DNA of 64,000 nucleotides from Streptomyces sp. NBC_01276 (GTDB lineage: Bacteria; Actinomycetota; Actinomycetes; Streptomycetales; Streptomycetaceae), in NCBI RefSeq assembly GCF_041435355.1, contig NZ_CP108442.1, forward strand, positions 3,534,001 to 3,598,000, given 5' to 3'. The notes below the pieces were generated by a model. That model saw only the letters and a list, made by a program, of their open reading frames with translations. It was not told the DNA's origin and did not search any database. Positions within the stretch are counted from its first letter, which is position 1, and every line of letters begins with the position of its first letter. A program made the translations under genes and the position numbers. Shown here piece after piece: positions 43,225 through 52,487 of the stretch.

Positions 43225-43812
43225 CTACCCGTCGGTAGGCACGGATTCTTCGAGCAGTTCCACCATCCTGCGCAGCCCGCGGACGAGTTCGCGTCCGGTC
43301 GGTGCCTGCTCCGGATCGGTCAGGGCCTGCACCATCACCCCGCTGAGCAGCGCGAGGTGCACCGATCCGAGGGCCCGTACGTCCTCCTGCGCGACCGCTT
43401 CCTCGGACACCCCGGCCAGTTGCGCGGCGACCATGCGCCGGGACGCGCGCTGCCCCTCCGCCAGCGCGGCGAGCAGCTCGGGCGAGGACTGGGCGTGCAC
43501 GAAGGCCTCGATGTTCGCGAGCCAGAGCCAGCGCATGTCGAGGAAGTCGCGGCTCTTGCGGTCCCAGGTGTCGGCGTAGCGCTCCTCGGGGGTGGCGCCC
43601 TGCCCGGCGAGCCGGCCCGAGCCGGCGGCCCATTCGTCGATGGCCGCGAACAGCGCCTGGTTGAGCAGGGCCTCGCGCGATCCGAAGTGGTAGCCGATCG
43701 CGGCCATGCTCACCCGCGCCGCCGAGGCGATGTCGCGCACGGTCGTGCGCGCGTACCCCTTCTCCTCCAGGCAGCGGCGCGCTCCGGCCAGCAGGTCCTC
43801 GCGATTTCCCAT
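43225..43812 (-). CDS. TetR-family regulator
   Basis: 195 residues. The HTH (about 5-50) is RTTVRDIASAARVSMAAIGYHFGSREALL, followed by a helical effector domain with FVHAQSSPELLAALAEGQ. The ATG at 43812 (MGNREDLL) is chosen, because the upstream extension has no ribosome-binding site and covers the promoter. It is divergent from an alpha/beta hydrolase across a palindrome at 43839-43854, so it probably represses that gene and itself. The inducer is unknown. Confidence 0.92.
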   Translation of the reverse strand: MGNREDLLAGARRCLEEKGYARTTVRDIASAARVSMAAIGYHFGSREALLNQALFAAIDEWAAGSGRLAGQGATPEERYADTWDRKSRDFLDMRWLWLANIEAFVHAQSSPELLAALAEGQRASRRMVAAQLAGVSEEAVAQEDVRALGSVHLALLSGVMVQALTDPEQAPTGRELVRGLRRMVELLEESVPTDG

Positions 43813-43838
43813 GCCGGGATCGTATCCGCGCCAACGTT

Positions 43839-43875
43839 TTGGGCGTGCGCCCAAGACAAGCGTATTGCGCGCTTG
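43839..43875. promoter_or_regulatory. TetR operator candidate between regulator and hydrolase
   Basis: Perfect palindrome TTGGGCG-TG-CGCCCAA (43839-43854), directly followed by a second inverted repeat CAAGCG-N7-CGCTTG (43857-43875). Both lie in the 132-base divergent promoter region. Confidence 0.7.
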
Positions 43876-43944
43876 CCCAAATGCTGGCAGTCTTGATCAC
43901 GTCACCGCAGGACAGACGCAGGACACACAGGGGAGAGCGGAACC

Positions 43945-44724
43945 ATGCGCCACACGCTGACGATCGACGACCGCACGCTGTCGTACCTGGACTTCGGCGG
44001 CCCGGGCCGCCCGCTCCTCGCCCTGCACGGGGGCATGTCCGAGGGCCTCGCCTTCGCCGGCCTCGCCGAGGCCCTGGGCGACGCGTGGCGGGTCATCGCC
44101 CCCGACCAGCGCGGCCACGGCGACTCCGACCGGGCCCCCGACTACAGCCGCGCCGGATACGTCGCCGACGCCGTCGCACTCCTCGACCACCTCGGACTGG
44201 ACGCGCCCGTCGCCCTCCTCGGCTACTCCCTCGGCGGGCTCAACGCCGTCCACCTGGCCGCCGCCCACCCCGACCGGATCTCGGCGCTCGTCGACATCGA
44301 GGCCGCCGTCGAGATCAACCCCGCCGACGGCGCGTGGATGGACTTCCTGCGGGGCATGCGGTACTCCGCGCCCACCCGGGAGGAACTCCTCGCCGCGGCC
44401 GGGCCGATCGGCTCCCAGTTCGTCGCCGAGGCGCTGCGCCCGCTGCCCGAGGGGGGCTGGCGGCTCCCGTTCCACCCCCAGGACATGCTCGACTCCGTCG
44501 AGGCCTGCCGCGGCGACCACTGGGACGCCTGGCTCGGGAGCGCGTGCCCGGCCGTACTGGTCCACGGCGTCCGCAGCACGTCGCTCCCGCAGGCACAGGC
44601 CGACGCGATGGTCTCCCGGCGGCCCGGGACCTCGTACACGCCCCTGGAGGGGGACCACTTCGTGCCGTTCACGAACCCGGAGGGCTTCCAGGAGGCCGTC
44701 GCGAAGTTCCTCGCGACGCTGTAG
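43945..44724 (+). CDS. Alpha/beta hydrolase
   Basis: 259 residues. Oxyanion HG motif LLALHGG, nucleophile elbow GYSLGG (Ser), acid after SACPAVLVHG, and catalytic His in EGDHFVPF. The cap region is around residues 125-175. It may be an esterase, lactonase or haloperoxidase-like hydrolase, and the substrate cannot be told. It is regulated most likely by the divergent TetR gene. A strong terminator separates it from the convergent nucleotidase. Confidence 0.9.
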   Translation: MRHTLTIDDRTLSYLDFGGPGRPLLALHGGMSEGLAFAGLAEALGDAWRVIAPDQRGHGDSDRAPDYSRAGYVADAVALLDHLGLDAPVALLGYSLGGLNAVHLAAAHPDRISALVDIEAAVEINPADGAWMDFLRGMRYSAPTREELLAAAGPIGSQFVAEALRPLPEGGWRLPFHPQDMLDSVEACRGDHWDAWLGSACPAVLVHGVRSTSLPQAQADAMVSRRPGTSYTPLEGDHFVPFTNPEGFQEAVAKFLATL

Positions 44725-44753
44725 CCGCGTGCGGCCGACGCGCCGCGAAAACG

Positions 44754-44793
44754 CCGGAGGGGCGGCGGGCCGAACGGCCCACCGCCCCTCCGG
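44754..44793. terminator. Bidirectional terminator
   Basis: 18-bp arms (44754-44771 with 44776-44793) with one mismatch and loop GAAC, between convergent hydrolase and nucleotidase genes. Confidence 0.88.
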
Positions 44794-44820
44794 GCGCGCT
44801 GTACGCGGGTGTTGCCCGAC

Positions 44821-46635
44821 CTACTTGACGACCGTGATCCGGTCCGCCGCCGGCGGGGCGATCGGGGCCGCGGCCGAGGACTTCGCCAGGAGGTTGTTGA
44901 AGGCCTCCAGGTCGGGGATGCCGACCAGCTTGTTCTTGTGGTCCTTCAGGACGGTGAAGCCGTCACCGCCGCCCGCGAGGAACTCGTTCATCGCGACCCG
45001 GTAGGTCTTCGCGGGGTCGATCGCCGCGCCGTTCAGCCGCACCGAGTCCACGACGATCCGGTCCGCGCCCGACTTCGTCATGTCCAGGGTGTACGTGAAG
45101 CCCTTCGACACCTGGAGGATCTTCGGGTTCGGGCCGTTGACCGTGCCACTGACCTGCTGCTGGAGCGCGGTGATCAGCTGCGCGCCCGTCAGGTCGACCA
45201 CGTTCATCAGGTTGTTGAACGGCTGGACCGTGTAGGACTCGCCGTACGTCACCACGCCGTCGCCCTCGGCGCCCGCGGCCTTGTACGCCAGGTCGGCACG
45301 GATGCCGCCCGGGTTCATGATGGCCAGCTGCGCGCCGCCCCGGTCGGCGGGGGACGTGGCGTCCAGCTGCGCGTCGGCGATCAGGTCACCGAGCGGCTTC
45401 TCCGGCGCCTCGGAGCCGCGGCCCGCGATGTCGGCGGAGATGTAGCCCATCGGACGGCTCGCGACCGGGGCCGCCAGCGCGTTCCAGCGGGTGATCAGCT
45501 CGGTCATGTCCGGGGCCTTGGGCAGGTCCCGGCTGACGACCTTGTTGACCGGCTTCGGCGACTTGACCGGCGTACGGACGATGTCCTTGGTCTGCCGGTC
45601 GTAGGTCAGCGTGGTGTCCGTGAACAACCGGCCATACGAGGCGGCCGAGGTGACCGTGCGCGGGTTGCCCGCCGGGTCCGGGATGTTGCAGGAGTACGCC
45701 TGGTGCGTGTGGCCGGTCACCAGCGCGTCGACCTTCGGGTCGACGTTCTTGGCGATGTCGACGATGGCACCCGAGATGCCGGCGCCCGCGCCCGGGGCGT
45801 CACAGTCGTAGTTGTACGCGCCGCTCGCGGGCAGACCGCCCTCGTGGATCAGCGCGACGATCGACTTCACGCCCTGCTTGTTCAGCTCGGCCGCGTACTT
45901 GTTGATCGTCTCGACCTCATCGCCGAACTTGAGGCCCTTGACCCCGTCGGCGGTCACGACGTCCGGGGTGCCCTCCAGGGTGACGCCGATGAAGCCGATC
46001 TTCACGTCCCCCTTCTTCCAGATGAAGGTGGGCGACATCAGCGGACGCTTGGTCTTCTCGTCCGTGACGTTCGCCGCCAGGTACTGGAACTGGGCGCCCG
46101 TGTACTCCTTGCCGTACTCGAAGCAGCCGTCGACCGGGTGGCAGCCGCCGTACGCCATGCGGCGCAGCTCGGTCTTGCCCTCGTCGAACTCGTGATTGCC
46201 CACGCTCGTCACGTCGAGCTTCATCTTGTTGAGGGCCTCGACGGTCGGCTCGTCGTGGAAGAGACCGGACAGCATCGGGCTGCCGCCGATCATGTCCCCG
46301 GCCGCGGCCGTGACGGAGTAGTCGTGGCCCTTGCGGGCATCGCGCAGCGCGGTCGCGAGGTACTCGGCCCCGCCCGCGGGTATCGCCTTGGTGGTGCCGT
46401 CTGCCTGACGTTCGGTCACGGTGCCGGAGGAGCCCTGCGGGGGCTCCAGCGTGCCGTGGAAATCGTTGAACGACAGCATCTGTACGTCGACGGTGCGGCC
46501 CGGAGCCGCACCGCCGCCACTCGCGGCACCGGCCGGCAGTGCGGCGGCGACCATCGCCCCGGCCCCGGCCGTGAGGGCGAGGGCGGACAGGGTCAACCGG
46601 CGGGCAGTGCGGTGCCGTTGTGGCTTCGCTGACAT
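44821..46635 (-). CDS. Secreted 5'-nucleotidase / metallophosphatase (UshA-like)
   Basis: 604 residues. The signal peptide (1-38) starts MSAKPQRHRTARR, with a possible twin-Arg, and cleaves near AGAA-SG. The N-terminal metallophosphoesterase domain has metal motifs FNDFHG, GDMIGGSP, GNHEFDEG and GHTHQAY. The C-terminal 5'-nucleotidase domain has GGIRADL, QPFNNLMN and NEFLAGGGDGF for nucleobase stacking. It releases phosphate from extracellular nucleotides. The S. coelicolor homologue (SCO4152, from memory) is PhoP-controlled, but I saw no clear PHO box in the 200 bases upstream here. Confidence 0.93.
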   Translation of the reverse strand: MSAKPQRHRTARRLTLSALALTAGAGAMVAAALPAGAASGGGAAPGRTVDVQMLSFNDFHGTLEPPQGSSGTVTERQADGTTKAIPAGGAEYLATALRDARKGHDYSVTAAAGDMIGGSPMLSGLFHDEPTVEALNKMKLDVTSVGNHEFDEGKTELRRMAYGGCHPVDGCFEYGKEYTGAQFQYLAANVTDEKTKRPLMSPTFIWKKGDVKIGFIGVTLEGTPDVVTADGVKGLKFGDEVETINKYAAELNKQGVKSIVALIHEGGLPASGAYNYDCDAPGAGAGISGAIVDIAKNVDPKVDALVTGHTHQAYSCNIPDPAGNPRTVTSAASYGRLFTDTTLTYDRQTKDIVRTPVKSPKPVNKVVSRDLPKAPDMTELITRWNALAAPVASRPMGYISADIAGRGSEAPEKPLGDLIADAQLDATSPADRGGAQLAIMNPGGIRADLAYKAAGAEGDGVVTYGESYTVQPFNNLMNVVDLTGAQLITALQQQVSGTVNGPNPKILQVSKGFTYTLDMTKSGADRIVVDSVRLNGAAIDPAKTYRVAMNEFLAGGGDGFTVLKDHKNKLVGIPDLEAFNNLLAKSSAAAPIAPPAADRITVVK

Positions 46636-46843
46636 TTATTCCCCTTTGTGGACAGCGAGACAACTTGGGAGGTCCGCCGCAGCCTATTGTCAACGCGCGT
46701 AGCACGACAGGGGGTATCGGGTTGCGAGCTGGTTACGCACAGCCGTCCGGCACTCCGGCCGCGCTCGTGTCCGCGTCCAGGAACCCACGGGGCCCGGACC
46801 TGCGGAAGGCCCCAACCCCGGGCGGCGGTCGTAGGCTCAGAGC

Positions 46844-47773
46844 ATGACTGACGCAGCAGCGGCCCTGGAGCCGGGACGGCACATCGAGATCCTCGACGAG
46901 CTGACGGAGGAACAGGCCGCATCCGTACTGGACCTCATCCACGAAGCGGCCCGCAGCGACGGCACCACCGCCGTCTCCGAACAGGGCCGCCTGCAGCTGC
47001 GCGGCGGCCCGCGCGAGGGGATCCGCCACTTCCTCCTGACCGACGCCGGCCGCCTCGCCGGATACGGACAACTGGAGGACACCGACCCGGTGGAGGCCCC
47101 CGCCGCCGAGCTCGTCGTGCACCCCGCGCTGCGCGGGCGCGGCCACGGCCGGGCCCTGGGCTCCGCCCTGCTGCACGCCTCCGGCAAGCGGATCCGGGTG
47201 TGGGCGCACGGCGGCAAGTCCGCCGCCCGGCACCTGGCACAGGTCCTCGGCCTGACCCTCTTCCGCGAACTGCGCCAGCTGCGCCGCCCCCTGGGCCCCG
47301 GAGCGGCCGGCCTGCCCGAGGCCGCCCTCCCGCCCGGCGTGACGGTCCGCACCTTCGTGCCCGGCGAGGACGACACCGCCTGGCTCGCCGCCAACGCCGC
47401 CGCCTTCGCCCACCACCCGGAACAGGGCGCGCTCACGCAGCGCGACCTGGACGACCGCATGGCGCAGCCGTGGTTCGACGCGAAGGGCTTCTTCCTCGCG
47501 GAGCGGGAGGGCGAGCTGATCGGCTTCCACTGGACGAAGGTCCACGCGGAGGAGCAGCTAGGCGAGGTCTACGTGGTCGGCGTCCGCCCCGGCGCACAGG
47601 GCGGCGGCCTCGGCAAGGCCCTGACCGCGATCGGCCTCCACCACCTGGCCGCGTCGGGCCTGCCCACGGCGATGCTCTACGTCGACGCCGACAACCCGGC
47701 GGCCCTGGCGGTCTACGAAGGCCTCGGCTTCACGACGCACGAGGTGGACCTCATGTACCGCACGGAGAGCTGA
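46844..47773 (+). CDS. mshD: Mycothiol synthase MshD
   Basis: 309 residues. It is the last enzyme of mycothiol synthesis, which acetylates Cys-GlcN-Ins with acetyl-CoA. Two GNAT domains are in tandem: the N-terminal one (1-145) with VVHPALRGRGHGRAL, and the catalytic C-terminal one (about 155-305) with VVGVRPGAQGGGLGKAL and YVDADNPAALAVYEGLGF. The length and double-GNAT plan fit MshD (about 300-315 residues). It is 33 kb from mshA, and the two are not co-transcribed. Confidence 0.94.
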   Translation: MTDAAAALEPGRHIEILDELTEEQAASVLDLIHEAARSDGTTAVSEQGRLQLRGGPREGIRHFLLTDAGRLAGYGQLEDTDPVEAPAAELVVHPALRGRGHGRALGSALLHASGKRIRVWAHGGKSAARHLAQVLGLTLFRELRQLRRPLGPGAAGLPEAALPPGVTVRTFVPGEDDTAWLAANAAAFAHHPEQGALTQRDLDDRMAQPWFDAKGFFLAEREGELIGFHWTKVHAEEQLGEVYVVGVRPGAQGGGLGKALTAIGLHHLAASGLPTAMLYVDADNPAALAVYEGLGFTTHEVDLMYRTES

Positions 47774-47836
47774 GGGGCGGGCGGCTGTTCGGGGTCGGGG
47801 GGCGGCGGGACTTTGGCTGGTCCGTGTCAGGGAGGG

Positions 47837-47989
47837 TTTGGGGGTTTCCCGTCAGTCTCATCGTCCTTCCGCGTCGGGCCGGGCTGTCAAGGGCGCTCCC
47901 TTCGGTCGCGTCGCTTCGCGATGGCCTTCGGCCACCCTTGACAGCCCGTCCCGCCACGGAATGCCAAAGACTGCCGGGAAACCCCCAAA
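47837..47989. repeat. 153-bp palindromic MITE-like unit, copy 1
   Basis: Its 22-bp terminal inverted repeats (47837-47858 and 47968-47989, one mismatch) start TTTGGGGGTTTCCCG. Inside them a second inverted repeat, GGGCTGTCAAGGG (47881-47893) with CCCTTGACAGCCC (47935-47947), encloses a further small hairpin. The size and non-coding, terminal-repeat structure are those of a MITE or palindromic repetitive element. No target-site duplication is evident. Confidence 0.7.
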
Positions 47990-48380
47990 AGAACGGTCCA
48001 CGGGGAGATCTTCGAGGGGCGGGCATCCCAGAGATGTGCGACCCCTCCCCGCCTGGGCGGACCTGAGATACGGGCCGACATCCCCCTGATTCCGGGCCGG
48101 GTGCCGCCAGCCCACACGACACGGCGACCAGACCGTCCGGCAATGACTTCAGGACGGCAGGCGCATCGGATCGCTACGCGCTTCGCACGGCATGGCGTCC
48201 GGCGGCCGTCTGTGGCTGGACATAAGCCGCCCAAGCAGCCCGTTGGTGCGCTTGGCGGGCGGCTGACGGCCGAATGGCGCCCTCCGGACACCCCAACATG
48301 CCTAAGGCCCCCAGAGAAGCCGAAAGGGCCTGGGGGCCTTCATCCCAGCCCATGACGAGCCCTTCCCTGGCCGCGAAAGA

Positions 48381-48420
48381 CCCTTCCCAACACCCGAGGG
48401 CCCTTCCCAACACCCGAGGG
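48381..48420. repeat. Two tandem copies of a 20-bp unit
   Basis: CCCTTCCCAACACCCGAGGG occurs exactly twice, head to tail, in the centre of the inverted-repeat locus, just left of the central hairpin. A partial third copy precedes it (CCCTTCCCTGGCC). Confidence 0.85.
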
Positions 48421-48445
48421 CCCTCCCTCCACCCATGAGACGTCT

Positions 48446-48488
48446 TGTCGGACTCTGAGGACGACTTTGTCGTCCTCAGAGTCCGACA
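48446..48488. repeat. Perfect 20-bp hairpin in the centre of the locus
   Basis: Arms 48446-48465 and 48469-48488 are exact complements around loop TTT. The sequence TGTCGGACTCTGAGGACGAC is notably less GC-rich than its surroundings. Termination, a protein-binding site or an RNA structure are all possible. Confidence 0.85.
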
Positions 48489-48808
48489 GGCAGCACCAGC
48501 GCCCCTCCGAAGCCCATCCATCCCACGAAACGGGACAAACAACCCGCGCTCGCGTGATGGATGGAGCCCCCGGGCCATGGGCGGCTTATGTCCAGCCCCA
48601 GACGGCCGCCGGACGCTGTGCCGAGTGAAGCGCGTAGCGATCTGACGCGTGCGGGGCCTGCCGGGCGCTCTGGTCGTCGTGTCGGGCGGTCTGGACGCCC
48701 GGCCCGTGGACCGATGGCCATTCGGGGCCCGAATGCGGGACTGGGCGGAGATGGCTCGCGCATCTCTGGGATGCCCGCCCCTCCCTCGCTTCCCCCGTGG
48801 ACCGTTCT

Positions 48809-48961
48809 TTTGGGGGTTTCCCGGCAGTCTTTGGCATTCCCTGGCGGGACGGGCTGTCAAGGGTGGCCGAAGGCCATCGCGAAGCGACGCGACCGAAGGG
48901 AGCGCCCTTGACAGCCCGGCCCGACGCGGAAGGACGATGAGACTGACGGGAAACCCCCAAA
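48809..48961. repeat. 153-bp palindromic MITE-like unit, copy 2 (inverted)
   Basis: Reverse-complement copy of the unit at 47837-47989 with a single mismatch. It retains the same terminal repeats, here CAGTCT...GGGAAACCCCCAAA at the right end. Confidence 0.7.
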
Positions 48962-49067
48962 CCCTCCCTGACACGGACCAGCCAAAGTCCCGCCGCCCCC
49001 CGACCCCGCCCACCCTCACCCCCGCCCCGCCCCAGCCGTGCGCCAGCCGGAGCCAGGAAGCCATACG

Positions 49068-49089
49068 CCATTAACCGGGCATTAAGACG
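49068..49089 (+). promoter_or_regulatory. Possible PHO-type direct repeat upstream of ppk
   Basis: Two 11-base units, CCATTAACCGG and GCATTAAGACG, in PhoP-box register, about 95 bases before the ppk start. The match to the GTTCACC core is weak (TTAACC), so this is tentative. ppk is known to be PhoP-controlled in S. lividans. Confidence 0.45.
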
Positions 49090-49183
49090 CGCTTGCCAGT
49101 CTCCGGACATGCAGCCCCGCCTCCGCCTGACGGCGGACACTTCCGACGCGCCTGTCCTCCCCCGTGCGCGGAAGAATGGAGAC

Positions 49184-51553
49184 ATGAGCCACCAGCCGAG
49201 CGCGAGCCCCGCGGGCCCCACCGAGGTCCCCGCCCAGCAGCCGTCCCGCAACGCCGCCACCACCGGCCCCACCGGCCCCTCCGATGCCGCGGCCCCCGCG
49301 TCTGCCCTCACCCGGCCGTCCGTCGCGCAGACACCGGCGCAGGCCAAGGCCGAGGCCCAGGCGCAGACGGCCAGGACGAGGGCACGCCTCGGCTCCATAG
49401 CCGCGCACCGCCCCCACGCGGCGGACCTCGATCCCGACCTCGACGCCGATCTCGACGCCTACGAGGACAGGGACGACAGCGGCGAGCTGCCCGCGAACCG
49501 CTTCCTCGACCGCGAACGCAGCTGGCTCGCCTTCAACGAGCGCGTCCTCGAACTCGCCGAGGACCCGGCCACCCCGCTGCTGGAGCGCGCGAACTTCCTG
49601 GCGATCTTCGCGAGCAACCTCGACGAGTTCTTCATGGTCCGCGTCGCCGGCCTCAAGCGCCGCATCGCGACCGGCGTCGCCACCCGTTCGGCCTCGGGCC
49701 TCCAGCCCCGTGAGGTGCTGGACCTGATCTGGACCCGCTCGCGCGAGCTCATGGCCCGGCACGCCGCCTGCTACCAGCAGGACATCGCCCCGCAGCTCGC
49801 CGAGGAGGGCATCCACCTCATCCGGTGGCCCGACCTCACCGAGAAGGAGCAGGCCCGCCTCTTCACCCTGTTCCGCAACCAGATCTTCCCGGTGCTCACC
49901 CCGCTGGCCGTGGACCCCGCGCACCCGTTCCCGTACATCTCCGGCCTGTCGCTGAACCTGGCCGTCGTCGTGCGCAACCCCGTCAGCGGCCACCGCCACT
50001 TCGCCCGCGTCAAGGTCCCGCCGCTCCTGTCCCGCTTCCTGGAGGCCTCCCCGCAGCGCTACGTCCCGCTGGAGGACGTCATCGCCGCGCACCTGGAGGA
50101 GCTGTTCCCCGGCATGGAGGTGCTCGCGCACCACATGTTCCGCGTGACCCGCAACGAGGACCTCGAAGTGGAGGAGGACGACGCCGAGAACCTCCTCCAG
50201 GCCCTGGAGAAGGAACTCATGCGGCGCCGCTTCGGCCCGCCGGTGCGCCTGGAGGTCGAGGAGTCCATCGACCCCGGCGTCCTGGACCTCCTCGTCCAGG
50301 AACTGAAGATCTCCGCCGCCGAGGTGTACCCGCTGCCCGGCCCGCTCGACCTGACGGCCCTCTTCGGGATCTCCTCCCTCGACCGGCCCGAGCTCAAGTA
50401 CCCGAAGTTCGTCGCCGGCACCCACCGTGACCTCGCCGAGGTGGAGTCCGCGTCCGCGCCCGACATCTTCGCCGCGCTGCGCGAGCGCGACGTGCTGCTC
50501 CACCACCCGTACGACTCCTTCTCCACCTCCGTGCAGGCCTTCCTGGAACAGGCCGCCGCCGACCCGGACGTCCTCGCGATCAAGCAGACGCTGTACCGCA
50601 CCTCGGGTGACTCCCCGATCGTCGACGCCCTGATAGACGCCGCCGAATCCGGCAAGCAGGTCCTCGTGCTCGTCGAGATCAAGGCCCGCTTCGACGAGCA
50701 GGCCAACATCAAGTGGGCGCGCAAGCTGGAGGAGTCCGGCTGCCACGTGGTCTACGGCCTGGTCGGCCTCAAGACCCACTGCAAGCTCTCGCTCGTCGTC
50801 CGCCAGGAGGGCGACACCCTGCGCCGCTACAGCCACGTCGGCACCGGCAACTACCACCCCAAGACCGCCCGCCTGTACGAGGACCTCGGCCTGCTCACCG
50901 CCGACCCGCAGGTCGGAGCGGACCTCTCCGACCTGTTCAACCGGCTGTCCGGCTACTCCCGGCGCGAGACCTACCGCCGTCTGCTGACCGCCCCCAAGTC
51001 CCTGCGCGACGGACTCGTCTCGCGCATCGAGAAGGAGGCCGACCACCACCGGGCCGGCCGCCCGGCGTCCGTCCGCCTCAAGATGAACTCGATCGTCGAC
51101 GAGGCCCTCATCGACTCCCTGTACCGGGCCTCCCGGGCGGGCGTCCCGGTCGACATCTGGGTCCGCGGCATCTGTGCCGTACGGCCCGGGGTCCCGGGGC
51201 TGTCGGAGAACATACGGGTCCGCTCGATCCTCGGCCGCTTCCTGGAGCACTCCCGGGTCTTCGCCTTCGGCAACGGCGGCGAGCCCGAGGTGTGGATCGG
51301 CAGCGCCGACATGATGCACCGCAACCTCGACCGCCGCATCGAGGCACTGGTCAGGGTCACCGACCCCGCCCACCGCGCGGCCCTGGACCGGATGCTGGAG
51401 ACGGGCATGTCCGACGCCACCTCCTCCTGGCACCTGGGACCGGACGGCGAATGGACCCGGCACAGCACCGACGCCGAGGGCCAGCCGCTGCGGCACGTTC
51501 AGGAGATGCTCATAGACGCCCGGAGGCGCCGGCGTGGCTCAGCCAAACCATGA
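49184..51553 (+). CDS. ppk: Polyphosphate kinase PPK1
   Basis: 789 residues from the ATG at 49184, reversibly making polyphosphate from ATP. A disordered Ala/Pro/Thr N-terminus of about 100 residues precedes the four PPK domains. The N-domain begins [19 protein letters not shown]. The catalytic phospholipase-D-like C-domains contain [29 protein letters not shown] and, later, [17 protein letters not shown]. The conserved histidines in KTHCK and YSHVG are the phosphotransfer residues. It is co-transcribed with the CHAD gene, overlapping it by 20 bases. Confidence 0.96.
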   Translation: MSHQPSASPAGPTEVPAQQPSRNAATTGPTGPSDAAAPASALTRPSVAQTPAQAKAEAQAQTARTRARLGSIAAHRPHAADLDPDLDADLDAYEDRDDSGELPANRFLDRERSWLAFNERVLELAEDPATPLLERANFLAIFASNLDEFFMVRVAGLKRRIATGVATRSASGLQPREVLDLIWTRSRELMARHAACYQQDIAPQLAEEGIHLIRWPDLTEKEQARLFTLFRNQIFPVLTPLAVDPAHPFPYISGLSLNLAVVVRNPVSGHRHFARVKVPPLLSRFLEASPQRYVPLEDVIAAHLEELFPGMEVLAHHMFRVTRNEDLEVEEDDAENLLQALEKELMRRRFGPPVRLEVEESIDPGVLDLLVQELKISAAEVYPLPGPLDLTALFGISSLDRPELKYPKFVAGTHRDLAEVESASAPDIFAALRERDVLLHHPYDSFSTSVQAFLEQAAADPDVLAIKQTLYRTSGDSPIVDALIDAAESGKQVLVLVEIKARFDEQANIKWARKLEESGCHVVYGLVGLKTHCKLSLVVRQEGDTLRRYSHVGTGNYHPKTARLYEDLGLLTADPQVGADLSDLFNRLSGYSRRETYRRLLTAPKSLRDGLVSRIEKEADHHRAGRPASVRLKMNSIVDEALIDSLYRASRAGVPVDIWVRGICAVRPGVPGLSENIRVRSILGRFLEHSRVFAFGNGGEPEVWIGSADMMHRNLDRRIEALVRVTDPAHRAALDRMLETGMSDATSSWHLGPDGEWTRHSTDAEGQPLRHVQEMLIDARRRRRGSAKP

Positions 51554-52487
51554 CCCGACCGCAGGTGACGTGCTCGGCGCGTACCTGCGCTCCCAGGCCA
51601 CCGCGTTCCTGCGGGGGTTGCGCGTGCACGAGGAAAGCGGGTCCGACGCGGCGGAAAGCAGCGAGGCGGCGCGCGGCCTGCGGGGGGCCGCGCGCCGTAT
51701 CGCGGGGTCGCTGGGCACGTTCCGGGTGGTGACCGAGTCGGCGTGGGCGGACTCCCTGCGCACCGAGCTCGTCTGGCTCTCCTCCACCCTGGCCGACGAG
51801 CACGCGTACGCCGCCCGGCTGTCCCGCCTCATGGAGGCCCTGCAACGGCTCTCCGCGTCGCCCGAGGTCCCGGTGCCCCGCGGCAACGGGACCTCCGCGG
51901 GGGCCCTCACCGTGGGCTCCGCGCGCGCGGGCGCCCTGCTGGAGCGCCAGCTCACGCTGGCGCGCACCCGCGCCCACTCCGCGACCCTCCACGCGCTCGG
52001 CTCCTCCCGCTTCCACGCGGTCGCCGACGCCGTCGCCGTGCTGGCCTCGGAGGTGCCGCTCGACGCGGTCGCGGCGCGGGGCCGGGTGGAGGAGGTCCTG
52101 GTGCCGCTCGCGGCGGTCACCGAGGACCGGCTGGGCACGGCCGTCGCCGCCCTGCCCGACACCGGCGAGAGCACCCCGTACTCGGCGCACGCGGACGGCT
52201 CCTGGCACGAGGTGCGCCGCCTGTTGCGGGTCCACCGGTACGCGCGGGAGGCGCTCGGCGGGGACGTGACCCGGCTCGCGGCGGCGGGCCGGGCGCTGGA
52301 CGTGCACCGCGACGCCTCCGAGGCCGCCACCGCCTCGGCGACGGCCGCCCGCACGCCCCGGATCGCCCCGGCCACGGCCTACGCCCTGGGCGTCCTCCAC
52401 GCCGACCAGCGCCACGCGGCCCTGGCGGCCCGCCTCTCGTTCCACCACATCTGGCACCCGGTCCCCACGGCCTCCACGGCCTCCTGA
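51534..52487 (+). CDS. CHAD-domain protein (polyphosphate-binding)
   Basis: 317 residues of the CHAD family: helical bundles rich in conserved His and Arg. The start [22 protein letters not shown] and the mid-protein [17 protein letters not shown] are the two halves of the signature. CHAD domains bind polyphosphate and localise to granules. The GTG start at 51534 lies inside the last 20 bases of ppk, so the two are translationally coupled. The context supports a granule or chaperone-like role for the polymer made by PPK. Confidence 0.93.
   Translation: MAQPNHDPTAGDVLGAYLRSQATAFLRGLRVHEESGSDAAESSEAARGLRGAARRIAGSLGTFRVVTESAWADSLRTELVWLSSTLADEHAYAARLSRLMEALQRLSASPEVPVPRGNGTSAGALTVGSARAGALLERQLTLARTRAHSATLHALGSSRFHAVADAVAVLASEVPLDAVAARGRVEEVLVPLAAVTEDRLGTAVAALPDTGESTPYSAHADGSWHEVRRLLRVHRYAREALGGDVTRLAAAGRALDVHRDASEAATASATAARTPRIAPATAYALGVLHADQRHAALAARLSFHHIWHPVPTASTAS

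Larger units (their letters stand above)
47791..49007. repeat. Nested inverted-repeat locus, gene-free
   Basis: The whole gap between mshD and ppk (47774-49183) lacks a credible gene. Outer arms 47791-48005 and 48793-49007 are 215 bp, inverted, with one mismatch. After a short unmatched stretch the arms resume (GGGGCGGGCATCCCAGAGATG, about 48016-48036 against 48762-48782). A second inverted pair lies further in (about 48169-48232 against 48579-48642, roughly 90% identical). Several reading frames cross the region, but they mirror each other between arms and none has a ribosome-binding site or family. Confidence 0.9.

Noticed and set aside
47838-49074. Several ORFs of 80-296 codons inside the inverted-repeat locus
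   Set aside because: They are mirror images between arms, overlap on both strands, have no ribosome-binding site and no recognisable domain.
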